Made by a program: the position numbers and the translations under genes. This document shows, piece by piece, positions 54,058-63,337 of a stretch of 64,000 bases of DNA (its first letter is position 1; the number at the start of each line of letters is the position of its first letter). The DNA comes from an uncultured Bacteroidales bacterium (GTDB lineage Bacteria > Bacteroidota > Bacteroidia > Bacteroidales > UBA932): the NCBI GenBank assembly GCA_949296645.1, contig CASFPH010000005.1, positions 20,417 to 84,416 on the forward strand, given 5' to 3'. Under the pieces are notes generated by a model, which saw only the letters and a list, made by a program, of their open reading frames with translations, was not told the origin of the DNA and searched no databases.

Positions 54058-56421
54058 CTATTCTTCTTTTAACGATTCAACAGGATTAGTTACGGCGGCA
54101 CTGTAGCTTCTCAATGAAACCGTAACAGCAGTGACGGCAAGCATGGAAACCAAGACCGTCAGGAATATCCATAACGGCACGGGTGCCTGGTACGGGAAAT
54201 CCCTCACCCACATCTTCATGGCGAGACATGATACAGGAACGGAAAATGCGAAACTTACGGATGCTGTAAACAGATAATGCCTGTTCAGCATAATGAGAAT
54301 ATCCTTTACGGATGCCCCGTATACCTTTTTCAGAGCTATCTCCTTTTTTCTGAAGCGTGTTTCGGAATAGACAAGTCCGAGAATGCCTACAAGCGATATC
54401 AGAAAAGACAGGGCCGCCGCTACGGTTATCATCATGTTCAGCCTCTCCTCCTTTTGGTAAAGGCTGCCTATACTTTCATCCAGAAACTGTATTTCAAGAT
54501 CTTCCGGATATATGTCCGGATCAAATTCCTTCATGGCCTGCCTGATGTACTCCATCGTTTCCGGTATATCCTGAGGCAGGACCTTTATGTACGACATATA
54601 AAGCGGCCACCACGGATAAGCTCCGAAATTGTATAGAGCAAACGGCTCCACTGCATATTGCATTGGCTTGAAGTTGAAATTTTCAGTCACTCCTACAATT
54701 TCCGCAGGGACCTTGTCGTTGTGTCCGTTGAATCTTGTGCCTAAAGACAGGAACGGGAATTCATCCATAGCCTTTCTGTTCATGATGAATGTACCTCCTT
54801 CGGACATATTGTCGGAAAGCCTGAATCCACGTCCTTCATATACCTTTATACCGAAGAAATCTATAAAGTTTGAGGAAACCGGCAGAACCTGGAACTGAAG
54901 TCTGTTTCCGTTGCAGTTGCGCCCCCATCCCATCTTGGAAGAAGAGACAAGACTGTTGCCGGCAAAAGTCACATCGGTTATGTTCGGGGTCTGAAGAAGC
55001 CTTGCCTTGAACCCCTCTGTGTCTTTACCTATCCTGTTGCCCGTTTTCGCCACAAGAATATGGTCTGACCTGAATCCCATATCATATGTTTTCATGTAAT
55101 TCACCTGGACGAATATATAAAGGGCAAGGGCGGCAAATGAAAACGATATTACATACTGGAAACAGACAAGGGCGTTCCTGAGTCTCCTTCCCTTTGCAGA
55201 AAGGGAAAACGAACCTTTAAGGACAAGGGCAGGCCGGAACGAAGTACTGTACAACGCAGGATAGAGACCGGCTGCGAAAGTACATGCAAGAACGGCAACC
55301 AGACCGGCAAGCATGACCGGTATATTTGCGGACGGGAGTATCGTGCATGAAACATATGACGCCACAAATGTCCCTGAAAGTACATATACGAGTAATACAG
55401 CGGCAAGATAAGATATGGACAATATTGCAAAAGTATCGGCAAGCTGCCTGATTACAAGCGACATTCTGGATGCCCCCATGACTCTCCTTGTATTCATGGA
55501 CTTTATGAAGAACGATACGGATGCCATGGAAAAATTGATGAAGTTGACTACCGCAATGAAGAGAATCAGGATACATGCTGCAAAAAGCGCATTTGTTGTC
55601 GTACGGTTTCCTTTAGGAAGCGAATCCTGCACATCCTTCTGATAATATATGTCGTGGATTCCGCTCAACCTTCCCCCTTTTTCCAGAAGTTCCAGTTCCT
55701 CTGCGGAAAAATCTTTACCGTAGTTGTCTTTCAGTATATTCTGTACCGTAGTCTTTACAGCCTGCAGCGATGCACCTTCAGCAAGTCTGAAATAGCACAT
55801 GGTATTCCACTCGCTCCAGTCATCTATCATATCCCTTCCTATCTGCAATACTATATCAGGTACGGATGAATTACAAGGAAAGTCCCTGTAAACGGCCGAA
55901 ACCGCAATATTGTCACCGACATCCCTGGAATTCAATATTTTACCGACGGCTTTCTCATCACCGAAAAGTCTTCCGGCTGCAGATTCACTTATGATGCATG
56001 TACCTTCCGCCTCAAAACCGTCCGGATTCCCGTCAATGAACTCAAACGGGAAAACATCCAGCATGTCACTGTCGCACAATGCGACCTTGAAATTGAATTC
56101 AGTATTTTCATCATCCTGTATGGAAAACGCGGTATATGATTCTCCGCCATGTCTGAAACTGCCCAATGCCTCTACCCCCGGAATATGGTTTTTGAAAGAT
56201 TCTATCATAGGCCTGCATATATGGGCCGTAAATCTCTTCAATGAAGTATCTTCCGAGATTTCCAGGCGGTATATCCTTTCGCTTTCAGGATAACTCCTGT
56301 CAAAAGTCCAGTCATATCTCACCTGAATCATCAGGCTCATGAATGCGGCAATCGCCACAGTCATGCCGAGAAGATTCAGCAATGTAGAGAAAAGACGTTT
56401 TCCGTTAAACAGTTCTTTCAT
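54058..56421 (-). CDS. Double-module FtsX/MacB-type permease 1
   Basis: 787 residues, two MacB-like halves; C-terminal coupling helix ETRFRKKEIALKKVYGASVKD, first-half site FIKSMNTRRVMGASRMSL. First of the five permeases, 37 bp after the HlyD-type adaptor gene. As in the others, the periplasmic domains differ more than the membrane parts, which is where cargo or partners would bind. Confidence 0.9.
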   Translation of the reverse strand: MKELFNGKRLFSTLLNLLGMTVAIAAFMSLMIQVRYDWTFDRSYPESERIYRLEISEDTSLKRFTAHICRPMIESFKNHIPGVEALGSFRHGGESYTAFSIQDDENTEFNFKVALCDSDMLDVFPFEFIDGNPDGFEAEGTCIISESAAGRLFGDEKAVGKILNSRDVGDNIAVSAVYRDFPCNSSVPDIVLQIGRDMIDDWSEWNTMCYFRLAEGASLQAVKTTVQNILKDNYGKDFSAEELELLEKGGRLSGIHDIYYQKDVQDSLPKGNRTTTNALFAACILILFIAVVNFINFSMASVSFFIKSMNTRRVMGASRMSLVIRQLADTFAILSISYLAAVLLVYVLSGTFVASYVSCTILPSANIPVMLAGLVAVLACTFAAGLYPALYSTSFRPALVLKGSFSLSAKGRRLRNALVCFQYVISFSFAALALYIFVQVNYMKTYDMGFRSDHILVAKTGNRIGKDTEGFKARLLQTPNITDVTFAGNSLVSSSKMGWGRNCNGNRLQFQVLPVSSNFIDFFGIKVYEGRGFRLSDNMSEGGTFIMNRKAMDEFPFLSLGTRFNGHNDKVPAEIVGVTENFNFKPMQYAVEPFALYNFGAYPWWPLYMSYIKVLPQDIPETMEYIRQAMKEFDPDIYPEDLEIQFLDESIGSLYQKEERLNMMITVAAALSFLISLVGILGLVYSETRFRKKEIALKKVYGASVKDILIMLNRHYLFTASVSFAFSVPVSCLAMKMWVRDFPYQAPVPLWIFLTVLVSMLAVTAVTVSLRSYSAAVTNPVESLKEE

Positions 56422-56458
56422 TTTACTGTACTTTTAAAGTATCCCTGATATCATTGAA

Positions 56459-57715
56459 TCAAAACACAAGCACTTCGTTGTCCCCGAAGCTGTCGTAACC
56501 GGAGACAATGACCTTTTCACCGGCATCAAGCCCTTCCAGAACCTCATAGTACTGAGGATTCTGCCTGCCTATGCGTATCTCCCTTTTCACAGCCCTGTTG
56601 CCGTCCGCGGTCACGACATATATCCATCTTCCGCCGGTATACTGGTAAAACGATCCCCGCGGTATTATTATCGCCTCCTCCGACTGGCCGAGCTGCAGGT
56701 TGAGATAATATGTCTGACCTGTCCTTATATTGTCGGGCTGCTTGCCCGTAAACTTGAAATCCGCCTTGAACTTGCCGTCCCTTACCTCGGGATAGACCTT
56801 CCTTATGACAGCTGCGAAAGTGTCGTTCTGCCTTTCGAAAGCGGCCTCAAGACCAGGAGTCACCCTGTCTATATAATGTTCGTCAATCTGGGCCTCTATC
56901 TTGTAACTTCCAGTTTCGTTTATCTGGCCTATCTTCGCTCCTGAGGAGATCGACTGTCCCAGGACGGCATCCAGAAGGCCGAGCTCTCCGTCAATCGGGG
57001 CCTTGATGGTAAGATTCTCCTTTCTTTTGCGGATCATCTGCATGTTCAGACGCATGTTGTCGAGGCTCTCTTCCATCTGCTCTATTTCCACGCTCCTGTA
57101 AAGACTGTCCTGCCTCTCCCTGTCCTTTACCAGCTGCAGCTTGCTTTCGACAAGACGGTATTCCTCTTCCGCCTGCAGCCACACCTCCCTTGCGATCAGT
57201 TTTTCCTCATAGAGGGTCTTCTGCTGTTCGTAAGCCCTCCTGCTGCGTCCGGCCTCCATCTCAAGCTGGAGTCTCTCCTGCCTTACGCTGAGTTTCTGCT
57301 GCTCCATGGAAATCATCGTATTGCGGAGTATATTCTCCTTTTCCGCCAGCTCGGCTTCTGAATTAAGAATCTGCAGATCAAGATTTTCATTGGTAAGACG
57401 CAGTATCTCGTCCCCTTTTCTGACCGTACTTCCCTCTTCCCTGATTATCTCCTGCACCACTCCTCCCTCAAGCGGGCTTATCTGCACCGTGGTCATGGGC
57501 TGTACCTGACCGCTTACCCTTATGTAATCGTTGAACTGACTTCTCTGCACATCTGCCATGACAAGCGTGTCTCCGTTCACCCTCAGTGTAGAGGAATGGT
57601 CCTTGAAGACAAGCCATATCACCAGAATGACAAACACACCTGCGCCCCAGTACGGCAGGGCCTTTTTTGTAAATGCCCTCGCAAAACCTTTTTTCTTTTC
57701 TATTATTCTGTCCAT
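56459..57715 (-). CDS. HlyD/MacA-type periplasmic adaptor
   Basis: 418 residues. Cytoplasmic start, one membrane segment (LPYWGAGVFVILVIWLVF), a lipoyl half-motif (VSGQVQPMTTVQISPLEGGVVQEIIREEGSTVRKGDEIL), a long coiled coil (about 115-230), the second lipoyl half (TIKAPIDGELGLLDAVLGQSI) and beta-barrel/membrane-proximal domains. It would bridge the permeases and the TolC-like protein. 23 bp after the TolC-like gene. Confidence 0.92.
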   Translation of the reverse strand: MDRIIEKKKGFARAFTKKALPYWGAGVFVILVIWLVFKDHSSTLRVNGDTLVMADVQRSQFNDYIRVSGQVQPMTTVQISPLEGGVVQEIIREEGSTVRKGDEILRLTNENLDLQILNSEAELAEKENILRNTMISMEQQKLSVRQERLQLEMEAGRSRRAYEQQKTLYEEKLIAREVWLQAEEEYRLVESKLQLVKDRERQDSLYRSVEIEQMEESLDNMRLNMQMIRKRKENLTIKAPIDGELGLLDAVLGQSISSGAKIGQINETGSYKIEAQIDEHYIDRVTPGLEAAFERQNDTFAAVIRKVYPEVRDGKFKADFKFTGKQPDNIRTGQTYYLNLQLGQSEEAIIIPRGSFYQYTGGRWIYVVTADGNRAVKREIRIGRQNPQYYEVLEGLDAGEKVIVSGYDSFGDNEVLVF

Positions 57716-57738
57716 GATACTGTATTTTTCCGATTGTA

Positions 57739-59124
57739 TTATAGTTCCTGTTCAAGATAAGGTATCCCCCTGTAATAGTCCACCACGCTTTTCTTGATAT
57801 AATATTTAAGAAGAGCATTCATTTTCTCCGTCCTCGATTTCAGATATTCATCCGATGCCGCCTTGTACTCTATGGTGGATATGAGCCCCTGTTCAAGTTT
57901 TTTTCCGTTGAGCCTGAAAGCCTCTTCCTGGACTTCCGCCCTGCGTTCCGCCTGGACATACGCGGCCATAGCCCCGTCCCTGTCCTGTACGGCCCTCCTC
58001 ACTTCCGATTCAAGCGTCCTCAACGTCCTGTCATACTCGGCCTCGCTGCGTTTCAGCTGGTTCTTCCTTTTTGAAATCTCAGAATGCCTGGCAAGCCCGT
58101 TGTATATCGGAATACTGAGCGCCAGCTGTACATATTCCCCTCCGTTGTTTGAAAACTGGCTCCAGAACGGAGCTGCAGTATATCCTTTCTGCCCCGGGTA
58201 TGTGTAATAGCTCGTCGACCAACCGCCGTTAATTGAAAGCGAAGGCATCAGCTGCCACTTTGCAGTCCTCAGTCCGAGGCGGGCTGTCTCCACATTCGCC
58301 CTTGCTATCGAGACTTCCGGTACAAACTCTCCGGCGGTTTCAATTATTTCTGAAACTTCAGCACCGCCACCGCCGGAAACTGGCGCTGCGGCCTGATTTT
58401 TTATATTCCCGGAGACAGCTGCTATCGTCAGGGTATCGTCAACCGGCCAGAACATGATGTCCTTCAATGTCATGTATGCATCGTTCAGACTGTTTTCAGC
58501 ATTGATGTACTGATATTTCCTGTCAGCGAGGTCAGCCTCCATCTGGACAACATCCGCATAGCTTTTCTGTCCCAGCTGCTCCTGTCTTTTTGCAAGGTGC
58601 AGGGACTCTTCGGAAGTCTCGACTTCATCTGAAAGTATTTCGGAAAGTTCCATATAATAAAGCACATTGGCATATGCTTCCATCACTGCCAGACATATAC
58701 GGTCCTCCTCCTGTCTCTTTTCGTCCAGACCCATCAGCTGTGCGGTTTTCGCTATTTTCAGATTGTTTACCGCCTTGAATCCGTTGAAAAGATATATTCC
58801 TGCAGAAACTCCGTATGAATTGTTAAGTGAAGTGGTTGAAAGATATGTGTTCGTCTCCGGGTCTATCGCCCTTCCGAAACTGGATGAAAGGTTGGACTGG
58901 GCAGAAACGGAAGGCGTAAATGCGGAAAGTATGGCATCCCTCCTTGCAATCCTGTCATCACTTATGTCCGCATCCTTGAGCACAATATCCGCAGAATGCT
59001 CCAGCGCATACCGCATGCACTCCTTCAATGTCAGTACACGGACATTTTCCACCGTAGCGCTATCCTGTGCCGCAACAAGCAGCGGCACAGCAGCCAGAAT
59101 ACCCAAAATAAAATATCGTCTCAT
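57739..59124 (-). CDS. TolC-family outer-membrane efflux protein
   Basis: 461 residues from the ATG at 59124, which starts at the signal peptide (MRRYFILGILAAVPLLVAAQ); ATG 59130 is two codons earlier and equally possible. Two OEP repeats: LTLKECMRYALEHSADIVLKDADI ... and EFVPEVSIARANVETARLGLRTAKWQLMPSLSINGG, with long helices. It forms the outer-membrane duct for the tripartite system. First gene of the roughly 18-kb operon. Confidence 0.92.
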   Translation of the reverse strand: MRRYFILGILAAVPLLVAAQDSATVENVRVLTLKECMRYALEHSADIVLKDADISDDRIARRDAILSAFTPSVSAQSNLSSSFGRAIDPETNTYLSTTSLNNSYGVSAGIYLFNGFKAVNNLKIAKTAQLMGLDEKRQEEDRICLAVMEAYANVLYYMELSEILSDEVETSEESLHLAKRQEQLGQKSYADVVQMEADLADRKYQYINAENSLNDAYMTLKDIMFWPVDDTLTIAAVSGNIKNQAAAPVSGGGGAEVSEIIETAGEFVPEVSIARANVETARLGLRTAKWQLMPSLSINGGWSTSYYTYPGQKGYTAAPFWSQFSNNGGEYVQLALSIPIYNGLARHSEISKRKNQLKRSEAEYDRTLRTLESEVRRAVQDRDGAMAAYVQAERRAEVQEEAFRLNGKKLEQGLISTIEYKAASDEYLKSRTEKMNALLKYYIKKSVVDYYRGIPYLEQEL

Positions 59125-59163
59125 ATACATTCTTTTATGGTACATTCTCCTGCCCCTATATGC

Positions 59164-59179
59164 ATCACCATCCGTGCCA
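59164..59179 (-). promoter_or_regulatory. Candidate sigma-54 promoter (-24/-12) of the exporter operon
   Basis: On the minus strand TGGCACG fits the -24 element at all seven positions and, 4 bp on, GTGAT fits TTGCW at three of five (the C of the GC pair is A). Transcription would start near 59153, leaving a 23-29 nt leader before the TolC ATG. Confidence 0.5.
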
Positions 59180-59234
59180 TCACAAGCAAACACATGATTG
59201 TATGCACATTAAGAATGTAGAGCAATATCCGTAG

Positions 59235-59273
59235 TGTAAAGAATCTTTACACCGTCTGTAAAAAATCTTTACA
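59235..59273. promoter_or_regulatory. Two tandem 17-bp palindromic operator sites
   Basis: TGTAAAGAATCTTTACA (59235-59251) and TGTAAAAAATCTTTACA (59257-59273) differ at one base. Each is a dyad, TGTAAAGA-N-TCTTTACA; centres are 22 bp apart, two helical turns. They lie about 90 and 112 bp upstream of the predicted sigma-54 start of the exporter operon and just upstream of the -7 box of the divergent gene. Likely sites of the NtrC-type regulator. Confidence 0.7.
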
Positions 59274-59280
59274 GATATGC

Positions 59281-59288
59281 TATATTTG
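59281..59288 (+). promoter_or_regulatory. Bacteroidota -7 box TATATTTG of the divergent barrel gene
   Basis: Exact TATATTTG 42 bp before the ATG at 59330. The expected -33 region (about 59257) coincides with the second palindrome. Confidence 0.55.
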
Positions 59289-59329
59289 TCCGCTACGCGT
59301 CCGCTTATAGCTCAAAATTTGAAAAGACT

Positions 59330-61393
59330 ATGAAAAAATCACTGCACGGCATATATCTGCTGTTTTCTGCGGCATCTTTGCTGATAGTCTATGCACTTGC
59401 CGTCACACCTGTACATCTGCAGGCTGCAGAACCAGGCCAAGGCAATACAAGATTCAGTATAACAAGTACAGGTACGGGATATTCCGCAACTGTTGCCGAC
59501 AGGAACTTCTATACCGGAAGAAGCCTTTTCGACGTCATATCGGTACTTCCCGAGATAACTTTCGAAAACGGGTCTTTCTGCATAAACGGATCCAGAGCGG
59601 CAGGGATATATCTCAACGGCAACAAGATTACGGACCATAACATGCTCAAATACATTCCGGCATTGTCGGCAATATCCTTTACCGTAACTTATGCCGCAGC
59701 CGGAGACAGCAGCGCAGGCAGTGACGGAGGAAAGATCCGGGCCAATACGGACAACGGCAGGTTGGGAGGAATAGTGGCTGCAGGAAACAGGATTCGTCCA
59801 GGGAATCCGGCCGACGGCATGTATGTCATATCATCTGTTTCGGCGGAAAACGGAGCAAACTCGTTTTCCAATCATCTGACATACTCAGGCCACAGGAATA
59901 CTGTATCTTCGAGGGAAGAAAAGAGATTTGAAAACGCGGAATACCAACCTGGACCTCACATTACGGAAAACACTGCAATGAACAGGGAAACCCATATCGA
60001 TGAAAAATTCGCTTACGGACGCACCATAAACGAGAAACATGAAATAGGTTTTTCCGCAGGTTTCAAATACAGTCTTTCGGATCCTTCCGTATTTTCCGGA
60101 TATTCGGCCACTGACAATCCTGAACAGAACAGAAGTTCCGTAACATCCAACAGGTTAGCGCATACTGAATACAGTACGGAAGCCGGATATTCCACATCTG
60201 CGTTACCTGAGGGAGTAACTGCATCAATGTCCGTTTCATACACCGGAAAGGACGAAAAGAGAAAAAACAGTTATGAGCAGAAAGAGGAAGGGACTTCTTC
60301 AGGGGACGAAAATTCAATACACACCGATGAGGCCGGCTGCGCTTTCTCCTTTTCCGTACCTCTCCTTAAGAAGGAAGACAGTGAAATCAGTCTGGCTACA
60401 GGAGCGGAACTGGATGCCGTATTCTCCAGATACCGCCTCATCGACTCCTATGGAGAGACTTCATTCGACGCCAACGTAGAAAGCGCGTCTACGGCAGGCT
60501 ACACATCAAGGATATATGCTCTTGTTTCCGGCAAAAACGGTGAGCTGGAATACAGGGCCGGGGTTAATCTTCAGGCAAACATCGTATCGTACAGGGACCA
60601 TACTTACGGATACGGAGCCAGGAATACCCAGACAGGAGCCAATCCTACCTTCAAGATATTCCGTCCGCTTGACAGTCAGAAACGTTTTACAGTAAGTTTC
60701 ACATACAGGCATATGCTCGGTTCAATACCGTACAGGGCCATATCCCCGTACAGATACTGGACTGACGAATTCAACTATGTCACAGGCAACACATCCCTCA
60801 AATCCCCGCAGTCCGACCTGGCCATGCTCGTATTCACGCTGTTTTCTTCAAAGCTCAACGTAGGACTGTCGTACAGATATGACAGGAACAGCATATACTT
60901 TAAAAAGTCAGAAGATCCGGAACTTGAAAATGTCATGTTCACCAGCCCTGTCAATCTTGAAGGAAGCCATACCGCATCTGTAAATACAGGTGTGAATTTC
61001 GGCATATCCGAGTTCTTTAAATCCAGACTCTTCATAAGAGGCGACCTTGTCAGGGAAAACAGTGTACTCGACGGAATAAAATATGACAATTTGAGAACCA
61101 GGACTATATTTTCCATTAACAACTCCATCAGCTTCGGCCATGGATTCAGCATGGAACTCAACGGAAGCTGGATACCTGCCTACAGACTTTATGAGAAATA
61201 TTTTCCCAACGCATATTCGGTGTACGGTTCAATATCCAAATCAGCCTTTTCCGACAGACTGAGGATAGCGGTTGACTTTACCGCATTCGCCAACAGCCCG
61301 GGCTACATAAGCAGAAACGGAGACTACACGATATACTACAACGACATGAGCGATGTCAGACATATCGGAATCTCCGTAAGCTGGATACTTTAG
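59330..61393 (+). CDS. Outer-membrane barrel protein with reduced plug (OMP_b-brl_3-like)
   Basis: 687 residues. Signal peptide about 1-31; a short plug-like part (GRSLFDVISVLPEITFENGSFCINGSRAAGIYLNGNKI, about 60-100), with no carboxypeptidase-like domain or clear TonB box; then a long barrel of amphipathic strands. It resembles TonB-receptor-derived OMP_b-brl_3 proteins. It is divergent from the exporter operon and shares the palindromic sites, so probably coregulated. Function unknown. Confidence 0.75.
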   Translation: MKKSLHGIYLLFSAASLLIVYALAVTPVHLQAAEPGQGNTRFSITSTGTGYSATVADRNFYTGRSLFDVISVLPEITFENGSFCINGSRAAGIYLNGNKITDHNMLKYIPALSAISFTVTYAAAGDSSAGSDGGKIRANTDNGRLGGIVAAGNRIRPGNPADGMYVISSVSAENGANSFSNHLTYSGHRNTVSSREEKRFENAEYQPGPHITENTAMNRETHIDEKFAYGRTINEKHEIGFSAGFKYSLSDPSVFSGYSATDNPEQNRSSVTSNRLAHTEYSTEAGYSTSALPEGVTASMSVSYTGKDEKRKNSYEQKEEGTSSGDENSIHTDEAGCAFSFSVPLLKKEDSEISLATGAELDAVFSRYRLIDSYGETSFDANVESASTAGYTSRIYALVSGKNGELEYRAGVNLQANIVSYRDHTYGYGARNTQTGANPTFKIFRPLDSQKRFTVSFTYRHMLGSIPYRAISPYRYWTDEFNYVTGNTSLKSPQSDLAMLVFTLFSSKLNVGLSYRYDRNSIYFKKSEDPELENVMFTSPVNLEGSHTASVNTGVNFGISEFFKSRLFIRGDLVRENSVLDGIKYDNLRTRTIFSINNSISFGHGFSMELNGSWIPAYRLYEKYFPNAYSVYGSISKSAFSDRLRIAVDFTAFANSPGYISRNGDYTIYYNDMSDVRHIGISVSWIL

Positions 61394-61407
61394 CACAACA
61401 GTTCCTG

Positions 61408-62769
61408 TCACAGTCTCTGCAGGTCCACCTCGATTGCCGCAGGATATACTCTTCTCGGATCACAGAAGCGGCAGCAACTGTTTACCATATTCTCAACCAG
61501 TCTTTTGACCTTTCCCCTGAAATACTCCTTCCCGTTTACGACAAGGGTGACTTCCCTGTCCAGATCGACAAGTTCGTCACAAAGGTACAATATGAAACTT
61601 CCGTCTTCAGCCGGAACAAGTTCCTTTTCGAACACAAGTTCTATACCCCAGTGCGGATCTGTCTTCACAGTTTTCCAGACAACGGTCGATACATTCATGT
61701 TTATAGTATTGCCGTCTATTTTCATGTCATAGAAAGCCCTGCTTCCAGTTTTGTCTTCATCAGGCCTTTTCAGGACGAATATATTGTAGAAGCCGTCCCT
61801 GTACCTGCCGTCCATATCGAAATTCTCCCAGACCACCCTTTTCGGATACGGATTCCGGACATGGTCTTTAAGCCATATGGTTGTAGAAGAATAGTCTATG
61901 GCATGGCCCATGCCCGGCACAAGTTCCACCTTGTGCGTAAAAAGTCCGGGATATTCCGATGCCATCCTTGCGAATGACTCCTTGACTACCGAACTGAGGA
62001 AATTCCTGTAGAATCCGGAATCCTCGGCTCCGGTCCTCAACGAAAACGCTATGTTGGCGCAATTCTCCACAGGAGCGTTCTTCAGAGGCTCACCTCCGGC
62101 CATAGGACCTGCACCGGCCAGGTAATCCGCATAATACGATGCAAGCCTCTGACTGCCGTAACCGCCTTCCGATATACCGAACATATATATGCGGTCAGGA
62201 TCCACATCCCCTGAAACCATAGCCAGCCTTATCAGTTTTTCCCATGCATACTGTTTTGACTGCAACCACCACCTGTAATATCCCTGTTCATTTGGAATCT
62301 GAGGTATAAAATATATTGACGGAGCATCATCAAAGCGTCTGCACAATTTCAGTCCGGTAGCCCATTCCATATCCTTTGGACCGGATCCGTGCATATAGAT
62401 AAACAGCGGACGTCCTGCCTCCGGTTTCTCTTCACCCTTGTAACCGTAATAATAAGGCATCACAGCCGCCGGCTCCAGAAAGTCCGGGAGAGTCCATTTC
62501 CCGGAAATACTGTCGGAAAGCGGAACAAGAGGTATAAGTTTTTCTTCCATAAAAACCTTGTTGGCCTCAACCCATGCATTCCATATCTCAAGCCCGGTAT
62601 TTTTCAGTTTTTTGGGCCTGACAATCCTGCTGTCGGCATATACTGTCGTATCACCTTCAAGTTTTCCGAGAAAATAATCCTTAAGTACGATTGTTTCGGA
62701 AGCAGTTGCCGCAGAAAAAGAAAATACAGTCATAAAAACCGATACGGCTGTACGGAAAAATCTTTTCAT
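61408..62769 (-). CDS. Exported alpha/beta hydrolase (esterase-like)
   Basis: 453 residues, signal peptide about 1-23. HG motif IYMHGSGPKD (oxyanion hole), nucleophile elbow GISEGG, and the likely base in GMGHAIDYSS are those of serine alpha/beta hydrolases, as in the PHB-depolymerase/feruloyl-esterase-like secreted group. A C-terminal beta-rich part of about 110 residues follows. Substrate unknown. Convergent with the barrel gene (14-bp gap). Confidence 0.8.
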   Translation of the reverse strand: MKRFFRTAVSVFMTVFSFSAATASETIVLKDYFLGKLEGDTTVYADSRIVRPKKLKNTGLEIWNAWVEANKVFMEEKLIPLVPLSDSISGKWTLPDFLEPAAVMPYYYGYKGEEKPEAGRPLFIYMHGSGPKDMEWATGLKLCRRFDDAPSIYFIPQIPNEQGYYRWWLQSKQYAWEKLIRLAMVSGDVDPDRIYMFGISEGGYGSQRLASYYADYLAGAGPMAGGEPLKNAPVENCANIAFSLRTGAEDSGFYRNFLSSVVKESFARMASEYPGLFTHKVELVPGMGHAIDYSSTTIWLKDHVRNPYPKRVVWENFDMDGRYRDGFYNIFVLKRPDEDKTGSRAFYDMKIDGNTINMNVSTVVWKTVKTDPHWGIELVFEKELVPAEDGSFILYLCDELVDLDREVTLVVNGKEYFRGKVKRLVENMVNSCCRFCDPRRVYPAAIEVDLQRL

Positions 62770-62829
62770 TATATAAAGTCGCTTATAAATTATCTGTTCT
62801 TGAATCGTCTTGTATATCGGAATAGCCCT

Positions 62830-63306
62830 TTATCGTAAAGCTTCCAGCAGGCCAGTACACCCGGCCAGTATATCCCTGTAGGACCTTTCAAAATCCCTGG
62901 TATACCACGGATCCGCCACATCTGGACAATGCCCGCCCGCAGATGTATATTCCATCAGCTTATGCACCTTTCCTGATTCGTACACGGCACTGCGGCCAAC
63001 TGTTCCCGAAAGGAGGCGCAGATTCGAATCATCCATAACTATCACCAGATCGGCATTTTTAAATTCTTCAGATGTTATCCTGTGCGCGCGATGTCCGTCG
63101 GTACATATTCCCTTGCCTTCAAGCAATACCTTTACCGGCGGATAGACCGGATTCCCTTTCTCATCATCCGTCACTGCTGCCGACGTTATTTCAAAATCAT
63201 TTTCCCTTCCCGCCATGCGGACAAGATCCTTCATCACAAACTCCGCCATGGGACTTCGGCATATGTTGCCGTGACATAAAAACAATATTTTTCTGACTAT
63301 CCCCAT
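62830..63306 (-). CDS. Low-molecular-weight protein tyrosine phosphatase
   Basis: 158 residues, the family's usual length. P-loop CHGNICRS (Cys11, Arg17) and the general acid in VADPWYTRDFE are both present. Such cytosolic enzymes dephosphorylate tyrosine kinases of capsule synthesis; no kinase gene is nearby. 31 bp after the thioredoxin-like gene, possibly cotranscribed. Confidence 0.95.
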   Translation of the reverse strand: MGIVRKILFLCHGNICRSPMAEFVMKDLVRMAGRENDFEITSAAVTDDEKGNPVYPPVKVLLEGKGICTDGHRAHRITSEEFKNADLVIVMDDSNLRLLSGTVGRSAVYESGKVHKLMEYTSAGGHCPDVADPWYTRDFERSYRDILAGCTGLLEALR

Positions 63307-63337
63307 CCTTTATTCCTCATACATGATTCAGGCAGTA

